A stretch of DNA of 64,000 nt from positions 3,286,001 to 3,350,000 of the forward strand of contig NC_056765.1 of the NCBI RefSeq assembly GCF_018687715.1, written 5' to 3'. Shown here in pieces: positions 1-12,062 of the stretch (the stretch's first letter is position 1; every line of letters starts with the position of its first letter). This DNA comes from Carya illinoinensis (taxonomy: Eukaryota > Streptophyta > Magnoliopsida > Fagales > Juglandaceae). Below the pieces are notes generated by a model, which saw only the letters and a list, made by a program, of their open reading frames with translations, was not told where the DNA came from and did not search any database. The position numbers and the translations under genes are program-made.

Positions 1-245
1 CCACAACAACTGTGGAGTATGTATTTAACTGCATAGTGATGTATAGAATACATGGGGCCACAACAACTGTGGAGTATGTATTTACACATAGAATACATGG
101 GGCCACAACAACTGTGGAGTATGTATTTTTAATGTTAAGTCAAGTTTGTGTAGAATACATGGGGCCACAACAACTGTGGAGTATGTATTCACACGTAGAA
201 TACATGGGGCCACAACAACTGTGGAGTATGTATTTTTCATGTTAA
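1..245 (+). repeat. Tandem repeat with alternating 45 and about 60 bp spacing
   Basis: Five copies of a unit containing CCACAACAACTGTGGAGTAT start at 1, 58, 103, 165 and 210. The spacings are 57, 45, 62 and 45 bp. Short and long spacers alternate, so the array looks like a higher-order repeat of about 105 bp. It sits inside the putative LTR. The open frame through it is only the repeat being read through. Confidence 0.85.
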
Positions 246-920
246 TTCAAGTTTCAGAGCAAGTTCATGCTAAGTCAAGTTTCAGATCAAGTTTATGTCA
301 AGTCAAGTTCAGTTCATGATTCATTTTAAGCTATGTCAATTATGCTATGTTGTACGTTAAGTTATGCTTTAATTACTTATGAATTTGATTATGCATTTAT
401 GCTTTTACTGTCATACATGCATCATTAGTCTGTATGGAAGTTTTTTGTTAACTTGCTGAGATTTGTAATCAAATCTCACTGTGGTAGTCCCAACTACCAT
501 TCCCCCCGAATGGTAGATCTTGTTACAGGACCTGAAGGAAGATCAGGAGCTGACCAACTAGATACAGTCGACTGAACGACGGTGCGTCGTTAAGGTTAAT
601 ATAGTAGTTAAATTACTACTTGTACGATGGAGTTGCATCTCCAGTACTTTTAGATCATAACTATTTTGGAATAGTTCTGTGATCTTAGTTATTCAATGTA
701 TCTTTATATATGAAGTATGTTTTAAGTATTTGGGATATTTTAATTTGGTGCATAGTATTGCTAAAGAAAAAAATTATCCGCTGCGAATATTGCATAATGT
801 TAGATGCATGTTAGGATTATTGCATCTTATATGTCATGAACGGGGGCAGGTAACCTTGTGTTGCATGTCTCGACGCTTCAAATGTCCGTCCAATCCCAAA
901 CGGAATTTGGGGGCGTCACA
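1..920 (+). mobile_element. Right-hand part of a Gypsy-type LTR
   Basis: The stretch has no credible coding frame and ends in GGGGGCGTCACA at 909-920, a terminus common in plant Gypsy LTRs and ending in the expected CA. Just before it is a C/G-richer tail (about 840-920) that differs from the AT-rich DNA after it. The left end lies outside the window, so neither the TG start nor a target duplication can be checked. If GTACT (921-925) is the duplication, the same five bases should precede the element. It could be a solo LTR or the 3' LTR of a longer element. Confidence 0.5.
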
Positions 921-2240
921 GTACTAGATCCATGTGATTTCATTACTGGAATAATTAAAAAAATACACACCAAAGTACCAAACAAACCTCAAATTCAATG
1001 TATAATAATACAAGTATTAGCATGCTTATATATATATGTATATTTATATTGCATTTGCAATGAATGTCAACAATATACAGCAATATAATAAAGCATATAA
1101 TTAATTTAATGATGAAGGGTACACACCATTATTGACATTAGGCACATAATATTACAAGCAATGATGGATTTTTGTGGGTGTAAGTATTAGAAGGAATTAA
1201 GGCCAACATCCTGATTCTTGAGATCTTCAATACCAAAAATATATGAACATGGATCTGCATAAGTTTCTACTTATTTATGCCATAATTCTTTGAACAAACT
1301 GGATCAAATGGGTAGGTTAGGTTGCGGGTTTCAATGTGCATAAACAAATGAATTTAAGTATTTGGTACGCAAATTCATATCTTATTGAAAAAAGGATCAT
1401 AACCTCATCTGCACACTGCTGTTAAGGATTTTAATAAAATAGCCGCAAATTGAGACAAAACCCATATGTGAAAGGGTCTCAAATCCAGCTAAAGATTTGT
1501 ATCTGCTTTAGACTTGTTCCCACTGATTGGAACACCAAAAGTTCCATTGGAAATGGTAAAGCAGACAAGAAGGATTAAAAGCAAGTACTCAATCAAACAT
1601 GGCATAGAAATTATAAAGTTCAGATCTTCTCCATACAGGAGATTTTTGGTGGCTAAAACTAAACCAAATTCCTAACCAATGAAGTGGACTGCAAGAGGCA
1701 TTGGCTCATGGAGAGATGAAAGTCCACATTGATAATCATGCTGCAACTTATCCCAAGGGGCCAGTTATTTGATTTACTGACAGGTTCCCTGGAATTCAGA
1801 GAAATTCTTTGAAGTTGAAGTTTTGGTCAAGCTGGAGGATTGAAGGTCACAAATCAAATGCAGCATTTCATAATTCATCCCAGTGAATGGAGTCTAGGAT
1901 AGAAAAATTCAATACATGTATGCACCAAAGAGGATTTATACCAGCAGGTTTAAATTCTTTTTTCCTCATAACTTGTGTTGCATAGTTGTCTGAGTGTACA
2001 ACAAACAATCACCACCACCTTAGACATAAAAAACACCATTACAGCAATACCACCATAGACTAAACATGAGCAACTGTCCAGAGCCATCCAGTTACTAGAA
2101 TATTTGGTTTCATGTTCGGGAACAATAGGCCTAAAAGCGCATAGACGATTAGCATAAGAGAACCACAGTCGAGGTAATTTGAAAAAAAAAAAGAAAAAAA
2201 AAAAAGGATTAACTAAAACAGTAAGTTATGAAGCACCTTA
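921..2240. other. Non-coding stretch, nothing recognised
   Basis: This is AT-rich sequence between the LTR end and the 3' side of the GRAS gene, with no plausible reading frame. An A-rich run lies at about 2181-2207. The part nearest 2290 is probably the GRAS gene's 3' untranslated region, but no polyadenylation site can be fixed by eye. Confidence 0.4.
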
Positions 2241-2290
2241 ACAGTGAAAATTAAATTGCAGAACCACTTTTCAAAATACTACTGATCCTC

Positions 2291-4507
2291 TCAGCACTTC
2301 CAAGCAGATGCTGAGATAAGCTCCTTTCGCTGCCAGCAGAGAACAAGAGAAGCCTGTTTCTTCTCAACATGGAATCCGCGAGCTGGAATCCTCTGCACCA
2401 GATACTCAGCTTGGGACTCGGTGAAGTTGCTGAATGTCAATGGGGAGAAACCGGATGACAAAAATAGATTTTTCCAAGGTGGTGTTCTTTCAGGAGAACG
2501 GTGCCGACCCAGCACAATTTTCTCAATGCCCGGTTGAAGTAAATGCCTCTCTATCTTCAGCAAGGTATCATGGTTCACATTGATCGCGTCGAGCGATTCG
2601 AGCAGGCTGGAATAAGATTGAATGGCATGAACAATGTGTTGGGGCAATGGAACATCTGTTCGATCGCAGCCTCTATCCAAGGAGACCATGATTTTGGGCG
2701 AGAGCTGCTTTACAAAACGGAGGACTGAAGGAAGGGATGATGGGTAATTCGAAAAGGAGGCAATTGGCAGATTTACCGCAATTGCCTCAGTCTCCGAGGC
2801 CCGAAGGGGCAGTGGCCAAGAACCGGATTTCAACGAATCAAGGCTCAAAATTTCGAACTCGAACGCAATATTAATTTCAGTGGCAAAATGTTTCAGATTT
2901 TCTTGAGTGAAACCGAGCTCGAGTTCATCGTGTGTGGATGGGGATGAAAATGCAGTGATTTTAAGACCCGGAGAACCGCCATTTCTCAAGGCGAGTTCTT
3001 GCATAAAAGAAGCCCAATGGCCACCAAACCCAACATCAAAATCTACAACGTGAATTCTATCACAGCCTTCCAAGGCCTCAAGAAGAGCTTGGTTACAGGT
3101 GAAATTGGAAAACTGAAGCACAGGGGAGACCTCGGAGAACGATTTGTAAGCACCAATCTTCAAAATGAGATTAATGGGGAGTGGTGGCGACATAGTGAAA
3201 GAATTACCAGTTTTGTTTATGTGAAGGAGCAATTGCAGGGCCTCCATGAAATAGAAAGCGGCCCTTTGGAAAGGCTTACCGATTGGAGAGAGCTGGTGAT
3301 TGAGCCGCGCCAATATCCCTTGCGCGAGTGCCGGGTTACCCGTTTCGATCAGCTCTGTTGCCTTGACTAGCTGGTCAACTATCGCCTGATGAAGAAGCTG
3401 CTGCTGCTGGTACGCAAATTCATTGTTCACCATCTTCTGCTTCGCCGCCACCATCATTGGCCCTTGTTGGATACTGTGCTGGGAAAGCATCTGACCTTGC
3501 TGCTGCTGTTGTCCCCGAAGAAATAGCTCTTGCCCAGAATCCGAAAACGGCACCTTTGGGACCTGATAATTTGCCCCAGTAGTCCCAGAATTGAGCCTTT
3601 TCGCCGGCGGAGGCGAGATTAGGTGATTTTCTTGCAAATTGGCATACGTCAAAGGCATAAACAAAGCCTGGTTTTGAGCGTACTGAGCTTGATTCTGGTT
3701 TATTACCACCTGGGGATTGAAAATCTGCGGTTTTTCATCCACGGCTTCAATTGCTTGCAACTGTTGTTGAAGGAACACGCCTGGAGGAAGCGAAACCGGC
3801 AAAGCATTACTTGTTGGGGTAGAGAACAAAGGGCTCGGATTCGGATTAGGAATTGAAATCGAACCAAGCCTTGCATTGCCGAAGGAAAAATCCGAAGAAT
3901 GTATAGGTAAAGAAGGGTCAATGCTTGCCACGGAATTGGCCGTTGAAATGGGTTCAAAACCAAAGCCAGTAGTTTGATCTATGATGCCGAAGCCAGCGTT
4001 GAATTCAAGGTCCTGATGGGAGCCAATATTCCCACCCTGCAAGAGCTTGTTGAGTCCAACAGACGGATCTTCAATATCCCCCATAATCATTCTGAGAATG
4101 GACTGTTCTTGGCCTGGTGAGGACTCAGACAACACGCCCTCCCAATCCTCCATTCCCAGCCCACATTTTTCCCCTATGTCTAAGCCGGTTTGGGACGGGT
4201 TTTCGGAGGCTGCTGCTGCCGCTGCCGCCACGCCGGTTGTGTTGGTGGTGGTGTCAGTGGAGCCGCTGCCGCCGTTGCCGAGATAGGAAGACAGGGTTGA
4301 GGTTGAAGTTGGAGGACTGGGGCTTCTTCTAGTGTCCAGAACAGAGGTAGGCTCAATGCCCACATAGCAATTTTCTTTGTTGGTGTGCCACTTTTGTGAT
4401 TGTTGATGATGACGACGATGCTGGGAAAAATCGGAAGATGCAGTAGTTGAAAAATCTAACACCCCCTTCCCTTGAAAATCCTCAAAGGGTAAGGGCATGG
4501 CCTTCAT
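2291..4507 (-). CDS. SCL6: HAM-type GRAS transcription regulator (scarecrow-like 6/22/27 group)
   Basis: This intronless 738-residue protein belongs to the HAIRY MERISTEM branch of GRAS nuclear regulators, which keep shoot meristem cells undifferentiated and partner with WUSCHEL-type factors. The N terminus MKAMPLPFEDFQGKGVLDF is the signature of this branch. A low-complexity middle (Ala, Ser and Gln runs, Gln-rich to about residue 390) follows. The C-terminal GRAS domain has leucine-rich stretches, a VHIID-type motif read as IHVVDFDVGFGG near residues 481-492, and a SAW-type end, LCWQRKELISASAWKC. The ATG is the first in frame, and the family N terminus begins right there. A miR171 site lies inside the coding region at about residues 397-404. 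Family assignment is firm. The choice among SCL6, SCL22 and SCL27 orthologues is not. Confidence 0.96.
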   Translation of the reverse strand: MKAMPLPFEDFQGKGVLDFSTTASSDFSQHRRHHQQSQKWHTNKENCYVGIEPTSVLDTRRSPSPPTSTSTLSSYLGNGGSGSTDTTTNTTGVAAAAAAASENPSQTGLDIGEKCGLGMEDWEGVLSESSPGQEQSILRMIMGDIEDPSVGLNKLLQGGNIGSHQDLEFNAGFGIIDQTTGFGFEPISTANSVASIDPSLPIHSSDFSFGNARLGSISIPNPNPSPLFSTPTSNALPVSLPPGVFLQQQLQAIEAVDEKPQIFNPQVVINQNQAQYAQNQALFMPLTYANLQENHLISPPPAKRLNSGTTGANYQVPKVPFSDSGQELFLRGQQQQQGQMLSQHSIQQGPMMVAAKQKMVNNEFAYQQQQLLHQAIVDQLVKATELIETGNPALAQGILARLNHQLSPIGKPFQRAAFYFMEALQLLLHINKTGNSFTMSPPLPINLILKIGAYKSFSEVSPVLQFSNFTCNQALLEALEGCDRIHVVDFDVGFGGHWASFMQELALRNGGSPGLKITAFSSPSTHDELELGFTQENLKHFATEINIAFEFEILSLDSLKSGSWPLPLRASETEAIAVNLPIASFSNYPSSLPSVLRFVKQLSPKIMVSLDRGCDRTDVPLPQHIVHAIQSYSSLLESLDAINVNHDTLLKIERHLLQPGIEKIVLGRHRSPERTPPWKNLFLSSGFSPLTFSNFTESQAEYLVQRIPARGFHVEKKQASLVLCWQRKELISASAWKC
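3297..3317 (-). promoter_or_regulatory. miR171 target site in the GRAS coding sequence
   Basis: Read on the plus strand, these 21 bases equal the miR171a guide sequence as I remember it (starting TGATTGAGCC, ending CCAATATC). The minus-strand mRNA is therefore fully complementary over all 21 positions. It encodes ILARLNHQ just inside the GRAS domain. miR171-directed cleavage of HAM-type GRAS mRNAs is well established in plants, so post-transcriptional control by miR171 is expected. Confidence 0.95.
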
Positions 4508-5020
4508 CTAAAATAGTGAACAAGTACAAGAACAACAATCTCCACACCCTCAAGACCCCAAAACCCTCCAGTTTCTTGAAGACGAGAACCCCCAAACAGA
4601 CTTTCTCTAAGCCAAAAAACCAGAAGTATTATGGGCTTGGTCCAAAATTTGCAAAATGGAGGGAAAGGTGGACAGTAAATTTAAGAACAAAATCAGACTT
4701 TGTAGGGTTGAAACTCTGACACAAAATTAAAGACACGTTACAAGCCTGCAGAGCTCCAGAAACCCATCTCACCACACACACCTCAACCGCTGCAATTCTT
4801 CTTCTATGCTAATGCGTTTGGGCTCTAAATTTTTATGATACAGCACCAAACCCTTTTTTGGCATCAATGTTCTTCTCCTTCTACTTGTTCCGTGGTTTAT
4901 AAAAATAAAATTAAAAAGACAACACTTTGGAGGGGATTTCTTTCTCCTCTCTTTGAAGGACTCTGTCTTCCTTGTGTCTTCTGCTCTATGGATGCGTGCA
5001 ACATATAAAAGTGCTAAAGT

Positions 5021-5056
<36 letters not shown>
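4508..5056 (-). promoter_or_regulatory. Leader and proximal promoter of the GRAS gene
   Basis: On the minus strand a TATA-like TTTATAAAC lies at about 4896-4904, which would place the transcript start near 4870 and give a leader of roughly 360 bases. A (CT)n tract at 5024-5054, read as GA on the gene strand, lies just upstream. GA tracts near starts are common in plant promoters. The exact start is inferred. Confidence 0.35.
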
Positions 5057-5059
<3 letters not shown>

Positions 5060-6343
5060 TAATGTTTTTATTTTATTTTATTTTTTTTATGTGGCTTTTT
5101 GTCTGTAGACATAGTTATCTACCTTGTAGGGTCTCTTTCACTCTCTCCATCCCCACACCCTCATGCACAGCCTTCAAAGAAATTAACACTCACTTTACAC
5201 ATACATAGACTTCAAGGTTTTGTGAGGAAGGTTTTAGGTAAGAGTAATGAAATTCACAAGGCTAAAATCTTTATAATTATTTTGTAAAAAAATGATTTTT
5301 ATCAAGAAATATTAAATACTTTATACTTTTTTTTACTGTAAAATTGATTAATAAATGAATAATATTTTTATAATCTTAAAAAGTGCAAATCTTCCACACT
5401 TTGAAAGAAGCGCGTGGCTCTCTATTTTCATCTCGTATTTTCTTTCTCAGGACCAACGAGACAGAGAAAAGGTGTATTGGGTCAGAGTGTTTTCATAATT
5501 TTTAACGCGTATTTCCTACATTATCCTTATCTTCTCTTTCTAATTTTAAAATATGACTCTGATTTTTATTATTTAATTTTAAACTTTATATTATTTTCAT
5601 AAATATTATTCTAATACTGTGAATGTAAAATGTTTTCTCTTTAAAAATTATAAATTCAAAAAATATATAAGATATGATTATTAATTAAATAATCGGTCTT
5701 AACTCTTAATTAATTTTATTAAACTTGCACGGATGGCATAAAATATTGGTCGAGTAGCGTTCTTGTACATGGGCATGGGTGTTTAAATGTGGGGGCATGA
5801 TAGTAATTCGATGGGAACAATTTCTGCTGGCCTGGTTTTCGAAACTGAATCTGACGACACGAGATAACGAAAGGCCTTTTCGGGGTTTTGAAAATATCGA
5901 GACAGATTTGACGGATGAGATATTTTGTTTGGGATAAAATTGTGCGGCCATGATCGAGTGTTTGCGAATTAAAAGAAATTGTTTTTTTTTTTCAATACTT
6001 ATTTTATAAGCCCACCAACCCCATTGCCTCATTGAAGAGCATTGGGAGCTGTGCATGCATATGCAAAGGGAAACTCATATTTATAAGTAAAATATTTTTA
6101 TTATTTTTATATTATAAAATTATTTTTATTATAAATTAAATATAATAAATTTAAAAAAATCAATAATAATAATATTATTATTTTAACTTAAAAATGTAAA
6201 ATTTAATGTGAAAGTTTTTTTTCAATAACAAAAAAAATTTCTAAACTATATAATTTGACATTTGCATATAGAGACACTAATATCAATGCTCTAACATGTC
6301 TCTCAATGACTGAGTTCATTGTCAAATGAGATGAAAATGTCAA

Positions 6344-6430
6344 ATTATAAAAGATAGAGTGACAAATGAGATGAAAATGTCAAATTATAAAAAATGAGAG
6401 ACTCTCATTTGTCACTCTATCTTTTATAAT
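6344..6430. repeat. Perfect 28-bp inverted repeat (foldback)
   Basis: Arms at 6344-6371 and 6403-6430 are exact reverse complements, separated by 31 bp. The left arm lies in a local duplication: GATGAAAATGTCAAATTATA occurs at about 6331 and again at about 6371. No open frame is present. It may be a small foldback transposon or a source of small RNA. Confidence 0.8.
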
Positions 6431-9400
6431 TTTTTCACTTAAATATTTTTTATAATTTTAAAAAATAGATATAATATAAATATTTCATTATATTAAATAT
6501 TTTCCTTGAATAATATGAATTTAAACATTAAATACCGTAAAGTCCATAGGTGAATGATATAAAAATTTCAACATTAAGCATCGTATAGTCTATATATTGT
6601 ACTTGTCTCTATAAATAATATAAAATATTTTTAAATAAAAAAAAAATTATACCTAATGGTAATTATGCTTTGCCATGCTGTATATACCTAAGAATCATGG
6701 ATAAATAAAAGGTATATTTGTCCTCATATTGACAAACTTGGATTATTTTTGTAATGATCCTCATTTCATTAAGAACATTAACAATAGTCTAACCAAAATT
6801 TACCTAAAACAACATGTTTTGCATAAAGTCAAAATCATTCAATATATAACCCCACATTGGATTATTCATATATTAGCCAAAATATTAACATAATATTATT
6901 TTTTTAATAATAATATTTTTTTAATTTTTTTTCATATTTTACAACTTCACTAACCATATATTAATTAATACTTATAGATAGCAATATTTTAGAATAAAAT
7001 ATGTGTTTTGGCTATGAACAATGTCTAGTAAAAGATGGAGAAACGATTTACTGTAACTCATATGTGAAGCTCTCAGGTTTTGACTACTTCAATGCAAAGA
7101 AAATCGAAATTTTTAAACGTACTGGCATTTGGTTGAGCCAATACTAATACTCTAGGATTACTAAATAATTAAAAAATATATATTATTATTTTTCATCAAT
7201 TTATTGATGATATGATCTCCCGAAGAAAAAAACAAAAGTAAAATAATTGTAAAGTAAATAAAATCTTTTGACTATCTTAATAATTATTATCTAGATACAT
7301 GAATGTGTCAGTCATTCAACCTAGCTAGCAACATCCAATGTAAATCATGGAAACTTATTAGATTCTTTTATTAAATAAATCAAACACGATCCTAACAAAA
7401 TCCTTGAGTTATTACGACAGAAATTAAATAAAGTCTACTCTTATTAGTTGCATTAATAAATAATCCGTATCCTAACAAGTTGCCTTAAAAAAGAAGCAAA
7501 TCCATCTCATGATAGATCATGAATTGAAGTTTGAATGAGAGATCGAGAAAATTATCAGTATGTTGGCTGCTACGAGTCGCTTCATGGCTTTTTATTATTA
7601 TTATTATTAGACAATTTTAATATAATTTTTCGATGCTTTTTCTAATACTCAGCACTTCGATCTTTAATTGATTGAGGATTCAGCCTGTGGTAAGCAGCCA
7701 TGAGTTGTTACTTTTTGTATTTCCCTGATCATCAAATGGCTACAACAGCTCAAGAATAAACAACTAAAGATGAGTATAGACTGTCGGTAAAGAATTTCTT
7801 GCAAGGTAATTCAAGTAATTAAAGGGAAAGTTCTGCCAGTCCAATAGATCATAAAATTATTTACATCTAAGATGAGATCTGGAGAGAACATACCACCAAA
7901 ATTACGGTCTTTACCACTTGAGTTAACCCTAATCAGGAGTTTCTGTGAAATGTTAAGATATAACATTATGAGATATCTTAACCTCCTTAAAAAAATTATC
8001 TTATTAGTTCTTGACGTTTATTTTTTTAGTTATTTAAAACATGGAACAAATACCTTACAAAAATGGAGAAAACAAAAGGGTATATGTCATGTGATGGTAT
8101 TATCTCATGTCAATTTCATATGATGTAACGAGCTGGTAACTTGGAACTGTTTCATTGTTTGATCTACTACAGCTTTGATCATATAACATGTTTTCATTTC
8201 AATGTCACTTTCGGATTCCTATGTTGTTTTTTTTTTTCCTCAGCAGCCCTCCAGTGTCCGACAGGCTTTGTCTAAATCTGCAAATGGCCAATCTTATAAG
8301 GGACATGACTCAAGTGGTGTTAGTTCCTGAATCCTCTCTCCCAACCTAAACTTATCCGGAGCACACGAATGAAATGTTCAAAACAGCAATGCCAATCTTC
8401 GTTTTATATGGAAGAGGTAACAAAATCCCGGACGAAGAACAACATTTCTCGTGTTCAAAATGCTCATTTTCTTTTTGTTGGTTATGATTTGGTGAAATAT
8501 TATATCAAATACAGATCTGAAGCAACTTCATATCAGTGTGATGGAGGAAGGCAATTGACAAACTAAGACTTTGTTTAGATGTTAAAAGTATTTTAAATTA
8601 TCTGTAAATAGTAATAAAATAATTTATAAATAATTTATAAATAATAGTAAATTATTTGTAAATAATACTGAAATAGTACGAGAATATTGAGAGTTGCGTT
8701 CCCAAACAGGGAAGCGATCTCTGGTTGTTTGGTTGGGTAGAAAAAGGTGAGAGTTTGAAGAATCTGGTCGTTTGGTTGGGTAGGGAAAATTGAAATTTTT
8801 GATACGTATGTACGTTGGAGAGAGGGGGGGACATGCTTAGGTAGTCTGCCATGCGTATATTGATCTTTAGGAAAACCTTGATTTGGACATGTCAGAACAG
8901 AAAAGCTAATTTGTTTATCTTCCCTACCATGTGAAGTACCAGTACTGCTACTGTAACAACAACTCCCTCTCCTATCTCTTCCTCCTCCTGTATATATATA
9001 TATATATATATCAAGTGTAAAGTGTCCCAACTTAAATCACACTTATTTTCATTCTCACTACTTAATTTCCTTGAGAGTTTTCTATTCAAAAACCCTCTCC
9101 TTTCTTTCTAGATATGTTGGCTAAAAGCCTAAAATTAAGCTGGAGTGTTGATCATATGTTCTTTTCTCTCTTCTCAAGACACCCCTCACTTCAAGCAACA
9201 CAAACCCACAAAGCTAGCTAGAAAGGAAGAGCATTTCCCAAGCCAAAATGGATCTTGATTATGGACAAATATTAATTATTACACAAATTAAAGTATATAT
9301 ATGGCTTTGGAGCACATGGGTTCTTACAAGTGCAGAAAATTTATATGCATATATGTATGGCCTCTTAGTGCAGAAAATGAAATTTTAATTTCCATTGCAG

Positions 9401-10245
9401 CACATGGGTTTTGGAAGAAAACATGCATAGATATATAATGTCAGTCAGCAGTTCCGTGACAAGGTGACCGCAACTTTATGATCATGATTCACGAGATCGT
9501 ATATAATTGGTTGAAAGTACCACTCATGAGTTTAAGATAAAAGGTGCAAAAATATTAAGAAAATGATAAAAATCCATGCATGCATTCACAGATACATCTG
9601 ATCTGCAATGTATTTGACTTTTCTAGTCAATTTTGTGCGTCCTTTCATTGGTTTTCTGAACGACAATCGGCATTATATATAAAATCTGAATTGGTTTTTC
9701 TCATCGTTTGTCACTGTCGACGACTAAGAGTAATTCGAAGACGTGAAAGCATAAACAACTAAACAAGTGTAACAAACAGTACCGGACCTACGAAGTACGT
9801 AGTATTTGATTTGCATTTCAAGCAATATTTGGTAATTCTACGACAGAAAATAAGATTTATGTAAACTATAGACAGACAGATAGATCACAGAACAGCGCGC
9901 GCATGCATGCATGCAATATCATAAAAATGGAGCTGAGAGGTAAACATAAAAGTGACTGAGAAAGCGACATTATTAGATGGGTGATGATAGACGTCTCACA
10001 ATAAATTAAATCACTTCTAGGAAAAGAGATTATTTTCAAAGAATTCACCATCGTAGCTATCTATAGAGGTCGTGAAGTCCGGTTACAAACAAATTGAGTC
10101 GAGTCGAATTTGAATAAGGGTGCTCTAGCTCGATCAGTATATTTACTAATTTGAGCTGGACTCGCTAACTATTATTGTTATTCAAACTCGGTTCTTCGAG
10201 CTCATTAGTAAAGATAAAGAAACAAGTCAAGTCTAAAGATAAGAT

Positions 10246-10452
10246 AGATTTGGATAGTGAGATGAGAATTTTTTATTTTAAATAAAAGTTTAAAGTAAAA
10301 TAAAATTTTATTTTTTAATATTATTATTATTATTTTGAGATTTGAAAAGTTAAATTAGGATTTGAAAATTTTGAATTTTTTATTATATTTTATGTGAAAA
10401 TTTAAAAAAATTGTAATGATGAGATAAAATAAGATGAGAATTTTTTGTCTCA
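10246..10452 (+). repeat. Short AT-rich repeat, family A (GATGAGAT ends)
   Basis: One of many copies of a roughly 170-200 bp element. It begins near TTTGGATAGTGAGATGAGA, carries a middle of the type ATTTTGAGATTTGAAAA, and ends with TAATGATGAGAT...GATGAGAA. The ends are roughly inverted, which suggests a MITE. No target duplication was confirmed. Confidence 0.6.
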
Positions 10453-11826
10453 TCTTAGCTACCAAAACTACCCTTAGACTAATAGTTTTTTTGTTTCAAA
10501 TGTTGCAAATAATTAGCTATAAAAGGATGTATTATATTTATTTTATTATGAGTTCAGTCTTTTTATTTTTGCATTGAAAGTAATGGCAAAGAGGAGAGGA
10601 GTGAGTACCTTTTTTTATTTTATTTTTATCAGTCATACCAATTTTCTGTTCATGGATGGGCCTGGGCCTAAGAGTTTGGATCTAGGACCCGTTTGTGCTG
10701 GGCTTAGAGTTTATTATGCACGGCATCTTTTATCGATATGGGTTGTTAGTCCCTTGTCAAGCCGATCAACTTGGGCTTTATACCCATTTGATTTTGTATC
10801 GAGAGAATTGTTATATTTCAAGTGAAAAAAATATATTCACTATCTATTTTTTTATCATCTTCTCATCGATTAGGGTAATGCTATCTCAATTTGTCTACTT
10901 AGTGTGTCTTTAGTGCAAATTATATTTTTTCTTTATTTTTTACTTTTTTTAAAAATACTTTTTAAAAATAAAAAAATATTAATACATTAATAGTCATTTT
11001 TTTAATTAATAGGTAATTTAAAAAAAATTAAATATATAAGATATTAAAATGAAAAATATACTAATATTATTTATATAATAAATAACTTTTAATTATCTAA
11101 TATATGAAATAACGTGAAAATAATGAAAATAGAGATAATGAATCATTACTCACGAGGGTATGTTTGAAATTGCGTTAGAGCTCTTAAAAATTAGAAAATG
11201 TTGTGGGAGTTGGGGGATAAAGTTGTCAAAAAAACTGTTTCAAGAGATTGGAAAGAAACGTAAGCAATGCATGAAATGAATGGGACGAGATATTCAAGGC
11301 GGACAGAGAGACTCTAGAAGTTGGGGGAGCTGTCCCGGTCTGGCCTCCTTTAATGCTCCTCTCTACGGTGAGCGGTTGTCAAGTTTGTTCACTCAAAGCC
11401 AATCAAATTTTACTAATTTTTTTTTTTTTGTCTTTTAGTAGGGAAAAAAAAACAATTAAATTCAATCAAACTTGCATTAATACTTAATTTTTCTATTTAT
11501 ATATTAATTATTTTAATAAATTAAATATTTAAATATAAATTAGTCAAGTGACACGTCAACTTATATATTTAAAGATAAAATCAATAAAAGCTATCATTTA
11601 CACGGCGAAATCTCATTGGCTAAAATATCATAGTTGACCGACGTAACCGGAGAGGAAGGCCAATTTGATTAATAAATAGTGAGAGAGAGAGATGAATCGC
11701 CAAAAGTGCAATCTTTGAATCCCCATTTTTATTATCAACTGATTCAAGTCTTATCTGAAGAGGAAAGAACTCTTCGAAACTGTTTCTTCGTGTTTTCCAT
11801 TTTTACGCCTTGGGTCCAATCTTTGC

Positions 11827-12048
11827 GTAAGTTGTTCTTCAGCGTTTGTCCTAGACACACTTTGTCTTTTTATTAATCAAGCAGATGTATTAGGCTCGGA
11901 GCTTTTGGGTTTTTATATGTGATTGAAGCTTTTATTGCTTTCTTTCTTTTTTTCATGGGAATTTCTTCTGGGTTTCTCGGAATTCGATTCTGTTGATTTT
12001 TGTTAACCAGGAATTTCCCCCTTTGACTTCTTTGTTCTGGTTATTCAG
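11827..12048 (+). other. Probable intron in the ATG8 5' leader
   Basis: GTAAGTTG at 11827 is a strong donor and TTATTCAG ending at 12048 a good acceptor, 14 bases before the ATG8 start codon. The DNA between is T-rich like plant introns. A leader intron is usual in plant ATG8 genes. The transcript probably begins near 11690, after the AATAAATA box at about 11671-11678. Confidence 0.6.
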
Positions 12049-12062
12049 TAAATTGAAGGAGA

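Larger units (their letters stand above)
5060..11650. other. Long AT-rich gap without a recognisable gene
   Basis: Both strands were read and no conserved protein was found. The gap contains the perfect hairpin at 6344-6430, a copy of the GATGAGAT repeat at 10246-10452, a TA run near 8990-9012, and scattered AT-rich pieces resembling short non-autonomous elements. The open frames near 8.6-9.1 kb are read-through of low-complexity DNA. The last few hundred bases are probably the ATG8 promoter. Confidence 0.45.

Noticed and set aside
1..245. Possible CRISPR-like array
   Set aside because: The cores are separated by related, not unique, spacers of uneven length. The genome is a plant nucleus.
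2999..3370. 123-residue open frame opposite the GRAS gene
   Set aside because: It is the reverse strand of the conserved GRAS coding sequence and has no family features of its own.
8635..9089. Minus-strand frames of up to 131 residues
   Set aside because: They run through a TA microsatellite and low-complexity DNA and show no conserved residues.
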